A stretch of 64,000 nucleotides of DNA from Pseudomonas sp. MWU13-2105 (GCF_023242315.1 NZ_JALLIY010000003.1:186001-250000), one strand, 5' to 3'; counted from the first letter of the stretch, positions 34,073 through 44,384 are shown. Notes: generated by a model not told the origin, from the sequence alone. Made by a program: numbers and translations.

Positions 34073-37000
34073 TCACGCCCCCTTGCGTTTGACCAACCGC
34101 ATCACCACTACAAAGAACACCGGCACGAACAGCACCGCCAGCGTCGCTGTGATCATCCCGCCGATCACCCCGGTACCGATGGCCTGCTGGCTCGCTGAAC
34201 TGGCACCCGTAGCTATCGCCAGCGGCACTACCCCGAGGATAAACGCCAGGGACGTCATGATGATCGGGCGCAGGCGCAGGCGCGCGGCCTGCACCGTCGC
34301 GTCCAGCAGATCATGGCCCTCGTCGTACAGGCTCTTGGCGAACTCGATGATCAAAATCGCGTTCTTCGCCGACAGGCCGATGATGGTGATCAGGCCGACC
34401 TTGAAGAACACATCGTTGGGCATCCCGCGCAAGGTCACCGCCAGCACCGCGCCAAGCACCCCGAGCGGCACCACCAGCAGCACCGAGGTCGGGATCGACC
34501 AGCTTTCATACAGCGCCGCGAGACAGAGGAACACCACCAGCAGCGACAGCCCCAGCAGCGTCGTTGCCTGGGAACCGGACAAACGCTCCTGCAAGGACAA
34601 ACCGGTCCATTCCAGGCCAAGTCCCGTCGGCAATTGCGTCACCAGCCGCTCCATCTCCGCCATCGCCTGCCCGGTGCTGTGCCCGACCTTGGGCTCGCCG
34701 GAAATGGCAATCGCCGGGTAGCCGTTGTAGCGGGTCAGTTGCGCCGGGCCCTGGGTCCAACGGGCCTGGACAAAGGCCGACAAGGGCACCATTTTCCCGC
34801 TGCTGTTGCGCACATTGATCTTCAACAGGTCGGCCACCTGGCTGCGCTGGTCGCCTTCGGCCTGGATCACCACCCGTTGCATGCGCCCCTGGTTCGGGAA
34901 GTCGTTGACGTAGGTCGAGCCCAGCGCGGTGGAGAGCAGGGCACCGATATCGGCAAAGGACACTCCCAGTGCATTGGCCTGCTGACGGTCGACTTCCAAC
35001 TGCACCTGCGGTGCTTCGGCCAGGGCGCTTTCGCGGACGTTGGCCAGCACCGGGCTCTTCTCCGCCGCTTCCAGCAATTGGCCGCGGGCTTTCATCAGCG
35101 CCTCATGACCGATGCCGCCACGGTCCTGCAAGCGGAACTCGAAGCCGCTGGAGGTACCGAGGCCGTCCACTGGCGGCGGCAGGATGGCGTAGGCCACGGC
35201 GTCCTTGATCTCGCCCAGGGCCAGGTTGGCGCGGTCGGCAATGGCCTGCGCCGAGTCCTTGGCGCCGCGTGCCGACCAGTCCTTGAGAGTGGTGAAGGCC
35301 AGCGCGGCGTTCTGCCCGCTGCCGGAGAAGCTGAAGCCGAGAATCATGGTGGTGTCGCCGACTCCCGGTTCCGTGGCGTTGTGGGTTTCGATCTGTTCCA
35401 CCACCTTGATCGTACGGTTCTGGCTCGCCCCCGGCGGCAACTGGATATCGGTAATGGTGTAGCCCTGGTCTTCCACTGGCAGGAACGAGGCGGGCAGGCG
35501 CATGAAGCACAGCGCCAGCAGCCCCAGCAACAGGCCATAGACCAGCAGGTAGCGGCCGCTGCGTTTCAGCGCATAGACCACCCAGCCTTCATATTTATTG
35601 CTCAGTTGCTCGAAACGCCGGTTGAACGCGCCGAAGAAACCGCCCTTGGCGTGATGTTCGCCCGGGGCAATCGGCTTGAGCAGGGTGGCGCACAACGCCG
35701 GGGTCAGGGTCAGGGCGAGGAACGCCGAGAACAGGATCGAGGTGGCCATGGATAACGAGAACTGCTGGTAGATCACCCCTACCGAGCCCTGCATGAAGGC
35801 CATGGGAATGAACACCGCCACCAGGACCAGTGTGATACCGATGATGGCGCCACTGATCTGGCCCATGGCCTTGCGGGTGGCGTCCCGTGGCGACAACCCC
35901 TCGTGGGCCATGATCCGTTCGACGTTCTCCACCACCACGATGGCGTCATCCACCAGGATGCCGATGGCCAGGACCATGCCGAACATGGTCAGCACATTGA
36001 TCGAGAACCCCAGGGCGAGCATGGTGGCGAAGGTGCCCATCAGTGCCACGGGGACCACCAGGGTCGGGATCAGGGTATAGCGGATGTTCTGCAGGAACAG
36101 GAACATCACCGCGAACACCAGCAACATGGCTTCGCCCAGGGTGTAGATCACCTTGGTGATCGAGACCTTGACGAAGGGCGAGGTGTCGTAGGGGATCTTG
36201 TATTCGACCCCGGCCGGGAAGTAGCGCGACAACTCGTCGAGTTTGGCGCGCACCAGGGTGGCGGTGTGCAGGGCGTTGGCGCCGGGGCTCAACTGGACGC
36301 TGAAGGCGGTGGACGGCTTGCCGTTCAGGCGGGTGCCGTACTGGTAGTCCTGGCTGCCGATTTCCACCCGGGCGACGTCGCCGATGCGCACGCTGGAGCC
36401 GTCCGGATTGGCCCGCAGGACGATATCGGCGAATTCCTTCGGCGTGCTCAACTGGCCCTTGACCAGTACCGCGGCGTTGATTTCCTGGGTCGGACGCGCC
36501 GGCAGATCGCCGATGCTGCCCGCCGAGACCTGGGCGTTCTGCCCGGCCACGGCGGCGCTGACGTCCGCCGGGGTCAGGTTGAAGCCCACCAGCTTGCGCG
36601 GGTCGATCCAGATCCGCATGGCCCGTTCGGCGCCATACAACTGGGCCTTGCCGACCCCGTCGAGGCGCTTGATCTCGTTCATCACGTTGCGCGCCAGATA
36701 GTCGCTGAGGGCGCTTTCGTCGTATTTGCCGTCACTGGAGGTGAGGGTGGCGAGCAGCAGGAAGCCGGCGGAAACCTTTTCCACCTGCAAGCCTTGCTGG
36801 GTCACTGCGGCGGGCAGGCGCGGCTCCACCGCTTTCAGGCGGTTCTGCACATCGACCTGGGCCATTTCCGGGTTGGTGCCGGGTTGGAAGGTCGCGGTGA
36901 TGGTGGCGCTGCCCAGACTGCTCTGGGATTCGAAATACAGTAGGTGATCGGCACCGTTGAGCTCCTGCTCGATCAGGCTGACCACGCCTTGATCCACGGT

Positions 37001-37171
37001 CTGCGCCGAGGCGCCGGGGTAAATGGCGTAGATTTCCACCTTCGGCGGCGCGACGTTGGGGTACTGCGCCACCGGTAACTGCGGGATGGCCAGGGCGCCG
37101 GCCAGCAGGATGAACAAGGCGACCACCCAGGCGAACACCGGCCGGTCGATAAAGAAATGCGGCATGCTCAC
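34073..37171 (-). CDS. RND multidrug efflux inner-membrane transporter (HAE-1 family)
   Basis: 1032 residues with 12 helices and two large periplasmic loops. FFIDRPVFAWVVALF at the start, the proton-relay Asp pair in GILVDDAIVVVENVER and the lysine in GLSAKNAILIIEF are intact. It exports lipophilic drugs as a trimer with the adjacent fusion protein. No outer-membrane channel gene is present, so OprM or similar encoded elsewhere is probably used. It starts inside the end of the fusion-protein gene (4-base overlap). I could not assign a Mex name. Confidence 0.92.
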   Translation of the reverse strand: MSMPHFFIDRPVFAWVVALFILLAGALAIPQLPVAQYPNVAPPKVEIYAIYPGASAQTVDQGVVSLIEQELNGADHLLYFESQSSLGSATITATFQPGTNPEMAQVDVQNRLKAVEPRLPAAVTQQGLQVEKVSAGFLLLATLTSSDGKYDESALSDYLARNVMNEIKRLDGVGKAQLYGAERAMRIWIDPRKLVGFNLTPADVSAAVAGQNAQVSAGSIGDLPARPTQEINAAVLVKGQLSTPKEFADIVLRANPDGSSVRIGDVARVEIGSQDYQYGTRLNGKPSTAFSVQLSPGANALHTATLVRAKLDELSRYFPAGVEYKIPYDTSPFVKVSITKVIYTLGEAMLLVFAVMFLFLQNIRYTLIPTLVVPVALMGTFATMLALGFSINVLTMFGMVLAIGILVDDAIVVVENVERIMAHEGLSPRDATRKAMGQISGAIIGITLVLVAVFIPMAFMQGSVGVIYQQFSLSMATSILFSAFLALTLTPALCATLLKPIAPGEHHAKGGFFGAFNRRFEQLSNKYEGWVVYALKRSGRYLLVYGLLLGLLALCFMRLPASFLPVEDQGYTITDIQLPPGASQNRTIKVVEQIETHNATEPGVGDTTMILGFSFSGSGQNAALAFTTLKDWSARGAKDSAQAIADRANLALGEIKDAVAYAILPPPVDGLGTSSGFEFRLQDRGGIGHEALMKARGQLLEAAEKSPVLANVRESALAEAPQVQLEVDRQQANALGVSFADIGALLSTALGSTYVNDFPNQGRMQRVVIQAEGDQRSQVADLLKINVRNSSGKMVPLSAFVQARWTQGPAQLTRYNGYPAIAISGEPKVGHSTGQAMAEMERLVTQLPTGLGLEWTGLSLQERLSGSQATTLLGLSLLVVFLCLAALYESWSIPTSVLLVVPLGVLGAVLAVTLRGMPNDVFFKVGLITIIGLSAKNAILIIEFAKSLYDEGHDLLDATVQAARLRLRPIIMTSLAFILGVVPLAIATGASSASQQAIGTGVIGGMITATLAVLFVPVFFVVVMRLVKRKGA

Positions 37172-38325
37172 TGTCCTTTGGACTGGGCGAGGGGGAGAGG
37201 GCTGTCGTCAACCTGCACCTTTTCGCCGGGACGGGCGTGTTGCAGGCCCTCGACGACGATGCGCTCACCAGGCTTGAGGCCGTCGGTGACGATCCAGCGA
37301 TCGTTCTGCACCGCGCCCAACTGTACCGGCTGCTGGCTTATCCGCTGTTCGGCGTCCACCAGCAGCACCTGGGCGATCCCGGCGCTGTCGCGTTGGATGG
37401 CCCGTTGCGGCACGGTGATCGCTTCGCGGTTGACCGCCTGCTCGACGCGCACCCGGACGAAGCTGCCGGGCAGCAGGTCGAGGTCCGGGTTGGGGAATTC
37501 GCTGCGCAGGATCACCTGGCCGGTGCCGGGGTCGACGCTGATATCGGTGAACAGCAACTTGCCCGGCAGCGGGTAGGCACTGCCGTCGTCCTGGATCAGC
37601 GTGGCCTTGGCCTGGTTCTGTCCGACCTGCTGCAACTGCCCGGCGCGCAGGGCGCGGCGCAGGTCATTCAGCTCGCGGGTCGACTGGGCCAGGTCGGCGT
37701 GGATCGGGTTCAACTGCTGGATCAGCGCCAGGGCGGTGGTTTCGTTCTGCCCGACCAGGGCGCCTTCGGTCACCAGCGCGCGGCCGATACGTCCGGAAAT
37801 CGGCGCGGTGACGGTGGCGTAGCCGAGGTTGAGGCGGGCCCGCTGCACAGCGGCTTTATTCGCGGCGACATCGGCGGCACTCTGGCGCGCGGCGGCTTCG
37901 GCGTTGTCGTAGTCCTGGCGGCTGACCGCATGGCTGTCCACCAGGTCGCGGTAGCGCTGGTGCTGCAGGCGGGTCTGGAAGGCATTGGCCTCGGCCTTCT
38001 GCAGGCTGGCGACCGCGCTGTCGAGGTCGGCCTTGAACGGTGCCGGGTCGATGCGGAACAACACATCGCCCTGTTTCACGTCGCTGCCTTCACGAAACAC
38101 CTGCTGCAGCACCACGCCAGCTACCCGCGCGCGGACTTCGGCGCTGCGCGGTGCGGCGATGCGTCCGCTCAGCTCGCTGTTGATCGACAGGCTCTGGCTC
38201 TTGAGGATCTCGACCCGAACCTTGGGCGGGGGCGGTGTGTCCGGGGCTTTCGCGGATTTGTCACAGGCGCTCAGGGTCAGCGCCAGGGCCGACAGGCAGA
38301 GCGGGGCAAACAGCTTCTTCAACAT
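37168..38325 (-). CDS. RND efflux periplasmic adaptor (membrane fusion lipoprotein)
   Basis: 385 residues, a lipoprotein (lipobox LTLSAC, Cys21). It has two biotinyl-lipoyl halves around a coiled-coil hairpin (about 60-170; GRIAAPRSAEVRARVAGVV, YATVTAPISGRIGRALVTEG) and a beta-barrel domain. It bridges the RND pump and an outer-membrane channel. It is divergent from a two-component system that may regulate it. Confidence 0.92.
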   Translation of the reverse strand: MLKKLFAPLCLSALALTLSACDKSAKAPDTPPPPKVRVEILKSQSLSINSELSGRIAAPRSAEVRARVAGVVLQQVFREGSDVKQGDVLFRIDPAPFKADLDSAVASLQKAEANAFQTRLQHQRYRDLVDSHAVSRQDYDNAEAAARQSAADVAANKAAVQRARLNLGYATVTAPISGRIGRALVTEGALVGQNETTALALIQQLNPIHADLAQSTRELNDLRRALRAGQLQQVGQNQAKATLIQDDGSAYPLPGKLLFTDISVDPGTGQVILRSEFPNPDLDLLPGSFVRVRVEQAVNREAITVPQRAIQRDSAGIAQVLLVDAEQRISQQPVQLGAVQNDRWIVTDGLKPGERIVVEGLQHARPGEKVQVDDSPLPLAQSKGQ

Positions 38326-38479
38326 AACAGAGTCCCAATAATGGCCCCCGCATGCTAAGGGCCGTGGTCAAGCGGTGCTGTGAAGCTGTGTAGGGCGTTG
38401 GTGAAAAAGTGTGAAGCTTCTGCTCGCAGGTGCACGCAGGCGTATATCCTTCACGGTTTTCCGCTTCGTAAATTTACCT

Positions 38480-39181
38480 ATGCCTAACATTCTGCTGGTC
38501 GAAGACGACAGCGCCCTCAGTGAATTGATCGCCAGTTACCTGGAGCGCAACGGCTACCAGGTCAATGTGCTGGCCCGTGGCGACCAGGTGCGCGAGCGGG
38601 CCAAACAGAACCCGCCGGACCTGGTGATCCTCGATCTGATGCTGCCCGGTCTCGATGGCTTGCAGGTGTGCCGCCTGCTGCGCGCCGATTCGGCGACGCT
38701 GCCGATCCTGATGCTCACTGCCCGCGATGACAGTCACGATCAGGTGCTGGGCCTGGAGATGGGCGCCGACGACTATGTAACCAAACCCTGCGAACCCCGT
38801 GTACTGCTGGCCCGGGTGCGGACCCTGCTGCGGCGCAGCAGCCTGGCCGATCCGCAGGTGGCCAGTGACCGGATCCTGATGGGCAACCTGTGCATCGACC
38901 TCTCGGAACGCACAGTGACCTGGCGCGAGCAGGCGGTGGAACTCTCCAGCGGCGAGTACAACCTGCTGGTGGTGCTGGCCCGGCATGCCGGCGAAGTGCT
39001 CAGTCGCGACCAGATCCTGCAGCGCCTGCGTGGCATCGAGTTCAACGGCACCGACCGCTCGGTGGATGTGGCGATTTCCAAGCTGCGCCGCAAGTTCGAC
39101 GACCATGCCGGCGAGGCGCGCAAGATCAAGACCGTCTGGGGCAAGGGTTACCTGTTCAGCCGCTCCGAATGGGAGTACTGA
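38480..39181 (+). CDS. OmpR-family response regulator (RstA-like)
   Basis: 233 residues from ATG 38480: a receiver domain (LLVEDDSALSEL; phospho-Asp in VILDLMLPGLDG; Lys in DDYVTKPCEP) and a winged-helix DNA-binding domain (about 130-230). The partner kinase follows after 4 bp. It is divergent from the efflux operon (154-bp gap), a common arrangement for pump regulators, though the target is inferred. Confidence 0.9.
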   Translation: MPNILLVEDDSALSELIASYLERNGYQVNVLARGDQVRERAKQNPPDLVILDLMLPGLDGLQVCRLLRADSATLPILMLTARDDSHDQVLGLEMGADDYVTKPCEPRVLLARVRTLLRRSSLADPQVASDRILMGNLCIDLSERTVTWREQAVELSSGEYNLLVVLARHAGEVLSRDQILQRLRGIEFNGTDRSVDVAISKLRRKFDDHAGEARKIKTVWGKGYLFSRSEWEY

Positions 39182-39185
39182 AACC

Positions 39186-40490
39186 ATGCTGAAGATCCTG
39201 GTGCGGCTGTACCTGATCACCATCGTGACCTTCAGCGCGGCGATCTATCTGGTGCCTGAGCTGGTGATCGGGGTCTTCCACGAGCGCTTCATGCGTTACA
39301 ACATGGACCAGTCACGGGGCTTGCAGAGCTTGCTGGTCGAGCAGTTTCGCCAGGTTCCGGAAGAGCGCTGGCAGGCCATGGCCACGCAACTGGACCAGCG
39401 TTTCGCGCCCTTGCAGGTCGCTCTGGTCCGCGTCGACGACATGACCTTCAGCGCGCCCGAGCAACGGCGCCTGCGCGCTGGCGAGGATGTGATCCGCCTG
39501 GGCGACTGGGGCACCCGGACCCTGGCGGTCTCGCCGCTGAATGGACAATGGGCGGTCTCGCTGGAGGTGCCACCCGATCCGCTGGACGTGAACCTGTTGT
39601 ACTGGAGCATGAACGTACTGATCGGTGCCGCACTGCTGGCCTGTCTACTATTCTGGCTGCGCCCGCACTGGCGCGACCTGGAACGCCTCAAGCAAACGGC
39701 CCGGCGCCTCGGCCAGGGACAACTGAGCGAACGCACGAATATTCCGCCACGCTCCAATATCGGCGAACTGGCGGCGGTGTTCGATACCATGGCCGACGAC
39801 ATCGAATGCCTGCTCAACCAGCAACGTGACCTGCTCAACGCGGTGTCCCATGAACTGCGCACGCCCTTGACTCGACTCGACTTCGGCCTGGCCCTGGCCT
39901 TGTCCGAGGACCTGCCGCCGGCCTCCCGCGACCGTCTGCAAGGATTGGTCGCGCATATCCGCGAGCTGGACGAGCTGGTGTTGGAGTTGTTGTCCTATAG
40001 CCGTTTGCAGAACCCGGCCCGGTTGCCGGAACGGGTCATGGTCTCGCTGGACGAGTTCGTCGACAGCATCCTCGGCAGTTTCGATGAAGAGCTGGAGGCT
40101 CCGGACACCGTGCTGGATGTATTGATGCACGGTTCGCTGGATCGCTTTGTGCTGGACCCGCGCCTGACCGCACGGGCGGTACAGAACCTCTTGCGCAACG
40201 CCATGCGTTATTGCGAGCGCCGGATCCAGATTGGCGTCAGGGTCAATCCGGAAGGCTGTGAGTTGTGGGTCGATGACGATGGCATCGGCATTCCCGAGCC
40301 GGATCGGGAGCGGATCTTCGAGCCGTTCTATCGCCTGGACCGCAGTCGCGATCGCGCCACCGGCGGTTTTGGCCTGGGTTTGGCCATCAGCCGGCGGGCG
40401 CTGGAAGCCCAGGGTGGCACCCTGACCGCCGAGCCGTCGCCGCTGGGTGGCGCGCGTTTCCGCTTGTGGCTGCCGACCGTGGCCTGCTAG
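39186..40490 (+). CDS. Sensor histidine kinase (RstB-like)
   Basis: 434 residues: an N-terminal helix, a periplasmic sensor of about 110 residues, a second helix near 138-155, HAMP (LKQTARRLGQGQLSER) and an H-box with the phospho-His in AVSHELRTPLTR. ATPase N, G1 and G2 boxes follow (LLRNAMRYC, DDDGIGIP, GGFGLGLAISRR). It phosphorylates the preceding response regulator. Signal unknown. Confidence 0.9.
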   Translation: MLKILVRLYLITIVTFSAAIYLVPELVIGVFHERFMRYNMDQSRGLQSLLVEQFRQVPEERWQAMATQLDQRFAPLQVALVRVDDMTFSAPEQRRLRAGEDVIRLGDWGTRTLAVSPLNGQWAVSLEVPPDPLDVNLLYWSMNVLIGAALLACLLFWLRPHWRDLERLKQTARRLGQGQLSERTNIPPRSNIGELAAVFDTMADDIECLLNQQRDLLNAVSHELRTPLTRLDFGLALALSEDLPPASRDRLQGLVAHIRELDELVLELLSYSRLQNPARLPERVMVSLDEFVDSILGSFDEELEAPDTVLDVLMHGSLDRFVLDPRLTARAVQNLLRNAMRYCERRIQIGVRVNPEGCELWVDDDGIGIPEPDRERIFEPFYRLDRSRDRATGGFGLGLAISRRALEAQGGTLTAEPSPLGGARFRLWLPTVAC

Positions 40491-40533
40491 AGAGGCTTCG
40501 GTGCGCTGTTGACGCGGCGCCTCCCCGCGGCGA

Positions 40534-41412
40534 TCAGCGTCGCTGCGCCAGCACCCGCTTCACCCCTTCCAGCACCAACACCGCCACCGCCAGCCAGATC
40601 GGCAGGTAGGTCAGCCATTCTCCCGGGCCGATGCTTTCCCCCAGCAACAGCGCGACGATCACCAGCAGCACCGGCTCGACATAACCGAGCAAACCGAACA
40701 GCCCGAAGGCCAGCATCTTGCTTGCCAGCAGGTAACAGATCAGCGCCGCGGCACTGATCAGTCCGAGCAACGGAATCAGCCCGTACAGCGCCGGCCGCTG
40801 GTTGACCACGGCAAAGCCCTGTTCGCCGTGTTGCACAAACCACCAGGCCACCGGCAGCAGCAAGGCCATGTCGAGCCACAGGCCGCCGAGGTTGTCGGTG
40901 CCGTTGCGGCGACGCAGCACGAAGTAGATCGGATAACCGATGGCCACCAGCAAGGTGGTCCAGGAAAAGCTGCCGACCCGATACAACTCGTTGAGCGCGC
41001 CACAGAGGGCGAGCAGGGCGGCAAGGGTCTGCAGTCGCGACAGACGTTCGCCATAGACGATGCGTCCGGTGAGGACCATGGTCAGCGGCAAGAGGAAGTA
41101 ACCCAGGGACACATCCAGGCTGTGGCCGTTCAGCGGTGCCCAGAGGAACACCCACAACTGCAGGCCGAGCATCGCCGATGAGACCAGCAACTTGAGCAGC
41201 AACAGTGGCTGCTGGCGTATTCGTACAAAGATCGCGGGGACCAGCCTCCAGTCTCCGGACACCAGCATGAACACGGTCATGCAGGGCACGGTCAGGAGCA
41301 TTCGCCAACCGAAGATATCTTCGCCGTTGAGGGGCGCGAGCAGAGACGTGTAGAAATACATGATGGCGAACAGGCAGGACGCCAACACCGAGAAAACGAT
41401 ACCTCTGGACAC
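40534..41412 (-). CDS. rarD: EamA-family transporter, RarD type
   Basis: 292 residues from GTG 41412, chosen because GAGG lies just upstream and the protein then begins directly with the first helix (RGIVFSVLASCLFAIMYFY), near the usual RarD length. An upstream GTG at 41460 would add 16 residues. Ten membrane helices in two EamA halves (GWRMLLTVPC, VSLGYFLLPLTMVLTGRIV). It is probably an exporter of small metabolites; substrate unknown. Confidence 0.85.
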   Translation of the reverse strand: MSRGIVFSVLASCLFAIMYFYTSLLAPLNGEDIFGWRMLLTVPCMTVFMLVSGDWRLVPAIFVRIRQQPLLLLKLLVSSAMLGLQLWVFLWAPLNGHSLDVSLGYFLLPLTMVLTGRIVYGERLSRLQTLAALLALCGALNELYRVGSFSWTTLLVAIGYPIYFVLRRRNGTDNLGGLWLDMALLLPVAWWFVQHGEQGFAVVNQRPALYGLIPLLGLISAAALICYLLASKMLAFGLFGLLGYVEPVLLVIVALLLGESIGPGEWLTYLPIWLAVAVLVLEGVKRVLAQRR

Positions 41413-41419
41413 AACAGCC

Positions 41420-42394
41420 TCACGAAACGCTGGGTTCGATTTTTTCCGGGAGGATAGCACCCCGCTTGAACAACAAGGCCTTCAATCCGCTTTCCGCGTC
41501 GATATCGGGAAACTCGGGGGGATTGTCCAGCCGACGTTCGAACAGCATGCCGGGGGCCTCGCGGGTCACGCCCTCGATCAGGAAGTCCGACCCCACGGCC
41601 GGATCGTTCATGCAGGCCAGTACCTCACCCTCGGCACTGAGCAATTCCGGCAGGCGGCGCAGGACCCGCTGGTAATCCTTGCTCAACAGGAAACTGCCTT
41701 TCTGGAAGGACGGCGGGTCGATGATCACCAGGTCGAAAGGACCGCTGCCGATGACCTTGCCCCAGGACTTGAACAGGTCGTGGCCGAGAAAGCCGACCTT
41801 GCCCAGGTCATGCCCGTTCAGCCGATGATTGTCACGCCCACGGCTCAGGGCCGCGCGGGACATATCCAGGTTGAGCACATGGGCGGCACCACCGGCAATC
41901 GCCGCCACGGAAAAGCCGCAGGTGTAGGCGAACAGGTTCAATACCCGCTTGCCCCGGGCGTTGGCCCGCACCCAGTCACGGCCGTAGCGCATATCGAGAA
42001 ACAGTCCGTTGTTCTGTTTTTTTCCCAGGTCGACCTGATAGCGCAGGCCGCCTTCGGTGATCACCCACTCCTCGATGGCCTGGCCGACCAGCCATTCGGC
42101 GGGACTGAGGGGCAAGTAACGATGGTGCAGCAGCAAGGTCCGGGCGCCGCTGGCCAGCCAGGCGGGTGACTGGCTGATTTCCATCAGCAGGTCCTTGAGG
42201 GCTTGCAGTTGCCCGGGCTCCGGCTCCTTGAACAGGGACACCAGCAGTACGCCTTGCAGCCAGTCGACGGTCAGTTGCTCCAGCCCCGGCCAGCAGCGGC
42301 CCCGGCCGTGGAACAGGCGCCGGGTTTCCGTGGGGGCGCTGGCCAGGGCCGTGAGCAGGTGAGTGTGGAGGAGGGACAGGGCGTCGGGGTTCAT
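41420..42394 (-). CDS. Class I SAM-dependent methyltransferase, RlmI-like
   Basis: 324 residues: the SAM-binding glycine motif VLNLFAYTCGFSVAAIAGGA, NPPF-type motif IIDPPSFQKGSF and YQVDLGKKQNNGLFLDMR, all typical of the RlmI/RlmK-C family that makes 5-methylcytosine in 23S rRNA. The N-terminal PUA domain of true RlmI appears absent, so the exact RNA target is unknown. Encoded just upstream of rarD with a 7-bp gap. Confidence 0.85.
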   Translation of the reverse strand: MNPDALSLLHTHLLTALASAPTETRRLFHGRGRCWPGLEQLTVDWLQGVLLVSLFKEPEPGQLQALKDLLMEISQSPAWLASGARTLLLHHRYLPLSPAEWLVGQAIEEWVITEGGLRYQVDLGKKQNNGLFLDMRYGRDWVRANARGKRVLNLFAYTCGFSVAAIAGGAAHVLNLDMSRAALSRGRDNHRLNGHDLGKVGFLGHDLFKSWGKVIGSGPFDLVIIDPPSFQKGSFLLSKDYQRVLRRLPELLSAEGEVLACMNDPAVGSDFLIEGVTREAPGMLFERRLDNPPEFPDIDAESGLKALLFKRGAILPEKIEPSVS

Positions 42395-42441
42395 CTGGTG
42401 GGGCCGGCAAGGAAAAGGGCCGGCATTCTAACCCTATCCGT

Positions 42442-42843
42442 TCACTCCGCTGTGGGTTGTACCGCCACGCATTTGATTTCCACCAGCAGCCCCGGGTGGG
42501 CCAACTCTGTCACGCCGACGCAGGTCCAGGCGCACAGGCCCTTGGGGAACAGCCGGTTCTTGATCTCGCGGAACACCGCCATGTGTTGGGACATGTGCAC
42601 ATGGTAGGTGGTCATCTCGACCACGTCATTGAACGTGCAACCGCCGGCTGCCAGCACCTGGCGCAGATTTTCCCAGGCTGCCGCGAACTGTTGGGCGGGA
42701 TCCTCGATGACTTCCAGCTGCGCCGTGCGACCCACCTGACCGGCACAGTAGAGCGTGGCGCCGACCTTCACGGCAGGTGCATAACCCGCGCGTTCGGCAA
42801 TCAGGGCCATGGACTCGGGAATAATGATTTCACGGTCGGTCAT
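42442..42843 (-). CDS. RidA/YjgF-family protein
   Basis: 133 residues from ATG 42843, with GGAG 7 bases upstream. RidA-like fold (LYCAGQVGR; FNDVVEMTTYHVHM; CAWTCVGVTELAHPGLLVEIKCVAV). The substrate Arg typical of enamine deaminases (position of R105 in true RidA) is not obvious, so this may be an Rid subgroup with another role. Single-gene unit upstream of the methyltransferase gene, 47 bp away. Confidence 0.87.
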   Translation of the reverse strand: MTDREIIIPESMALIAERAGYAPAVKVGATLYCAGQVGRTAQLEVIEDPAQQFAAAWENLRQVLAAGGCTFNDVVEMTTYHVHMSQHMAVFREIKNRLFPKGLCAWTCVGVTELAHPGLLVEIKCVAVQPTAE

Positions 42844-42941
42844 TGCGTGCTCCGCCACCTGTAGAGAAGAGCGGCCGAGGTTAGCAGTATCGTTGCGCGG
42901 GTGGGCGGCGCAGCGACACTCTGCCGCACTGCCCGCAGGCG

Positions 42942-44384
42942 CTAGTGCTGGGCTCCCGCGCGCTTGAGCAGGCGCCTGCAGCGTTCGGACAAGTGAAACA
43001 CATGCAACTGCTTGCCGGCCTTCTCGTAGCGCTCGCGCAAGGTCTTCAAGGCGGCAATGGCCGAGTAGTCGACGAAGTTCAGATGACGGCAGTCGAGGGT
43101 CACCTGGGCGGGATCGTTGGCCGGATCGAACTGATTGAGAAAGGGCGCCGTCGAGGCAAAGAACAGGGTACCGTGCAGGCGATACAGCTTGCTGCCGTCG
43201 GCCTCCACATGGCTGTCGGCGTACAGCTCGCGGGCCTGCTGCCAGGCGAAGTTGAGCGCGGCGATGATAATTCCGCAGAGCACGGCGGTGGCGAGGTCGG
43301 TGAACACGGTAATACCGGTCACTGCGACGATCACCAGCACGTCATTCAACGGCACCTTGTTCAGTACGCGCAACGAGGCCCAGGCGAAGGTCTGCTGCGC
43401 GACCACGAACATGACCCCGACCAGTGCCGCCAACGGGATGTGTTCTATAAAGGGTGAGAGGAACAAGATGAACAGCAGGATCATCACCCCGGCAACCACC
43501 CCGGACAGCCGACCGCGGCCGCCGGAACTGAGATTGATCACGGTCTGGCCGATCATGGCGCAGCCGCCCATGCCGCCGAACAGGCCGGAAACCATATTGG
43601 CCACGCCCAGTGCCGCGCATTCGCGGTCCGGGTAGCCGCGGCTTTCAGTGATTTCGTCGGTCAGGCTGAGGGTCAGCAGGGTTTCCAGCAGGCCGACCAT
43701 GGCCATCAGGAACGCGTAAGGGCCGACGATCCGCAGGGTTTCCAGGTTCCATGGTAATTGCGGCCAGGCCAGCACCGGCAGGCCGCCGGCAATATGCGCC
43801 ATATCACCGAGGGTGCGGGTCGGCAGGTCGAGCAGGTACACCGCCAGGCCTACGCCGAGGATCGCCACCAGTGCCGGCGGCACGTTGCGGGTCACGCACG
43901 GTAGCAGGTAGACGATGGCCATGGTCAGCAGCACCAGTCCGCTCATCAGGTAAAGCGGCGTGCCGCTCAGCCAGGTTTCGCCGTTCTTGAAGTGTTCCAG
44001 CTGGGCCAGGGCAATAATGATTGCCAGGCCGTTGACGAAACCCAGCATCACCGGATGCGGCACCATGCGCACCAGCTTGCCCAGGCGCAGCAGGCCGAAG
44101 GTGAGCATTATCAGCCCGCCCAAGAGCACGCTGGCGAGCAGGTACTGCACCCCGTGTTGCACCACAAGGGCGACGATCACCACCGCCATGGACCCGGCGG
44201 CACCGGAGATCATGCCCGGGCGGCCGCCCAGCAAGGCGGTCAGGGTGCAGATGATAAAGGCGCCGTACAGGCCCATCAGTGGATTGAGGTGGGCGACCAG
44301 GGCGAAGGCGATGCATTCGGGGAGCAAGGCAAAGGCGGTGGTCAGTCCGGCCAGGGCGTCGGCGCGCAGGCGTTGGGGGTTCAT
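42942..44384 (-). CDS. SulP-family anion transporter
   Basis: 480 residues from ATG 44384: about 11-12 helices (GLTTAFALLPECIAFALVAH; MVPHPVMLGFVNGLAIIIALAQL split near residue 110) and a C-terminal STAS domain (about 395-478; VTLDCRHLNFVDYSAIAALKTL). Probably a sodium-coupled bicarbonate or sulfate transporter; substrate unproven. Encoded on the same strand as and 82 bp from the LysR gene. Confidence 0.9.
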   Translation of the reverse strand: MNPQRLRADALAGLTTAFALLPECIAFALVAHLNPLMGLYGAFIICTLTALLGGRPGMISGAAGSMAVVIVALVVQHGVQYLLASVLLGGLIMLTFGLLRLGKLVRMVPHPVMLGFVNGLAIIIALAQLEHFKNGETWLSGTPLYLMSGLVLLTMAIVYLLPCVTRNVPPALVAILGVGLAVYLLDLPTRTLGDMAHIAGGLPVLAWPQLPWNLETLRIVGPYAFLMAMVGLLETLLTLSLTDEITESRGYPDRECAALGVANMVSGLFGGMGGCAMIGQTVINLSSGGRGRLSGVVAGVMILLFILFLSPFIEHIPLAALVGVMFVVAQQTFAWASLRVLNKVPLNDVLVIVAVTGITVFTDLATAVLCGIIIAALNFAWQQARELYADSHVEADGSKLYRLHGTLFFASTAPFLNQFDPANDPAQVTLDCRHLNFVDYSAIAALKTLRERYEKAGKQLHVFHLSERCRRLLKRAGAQH

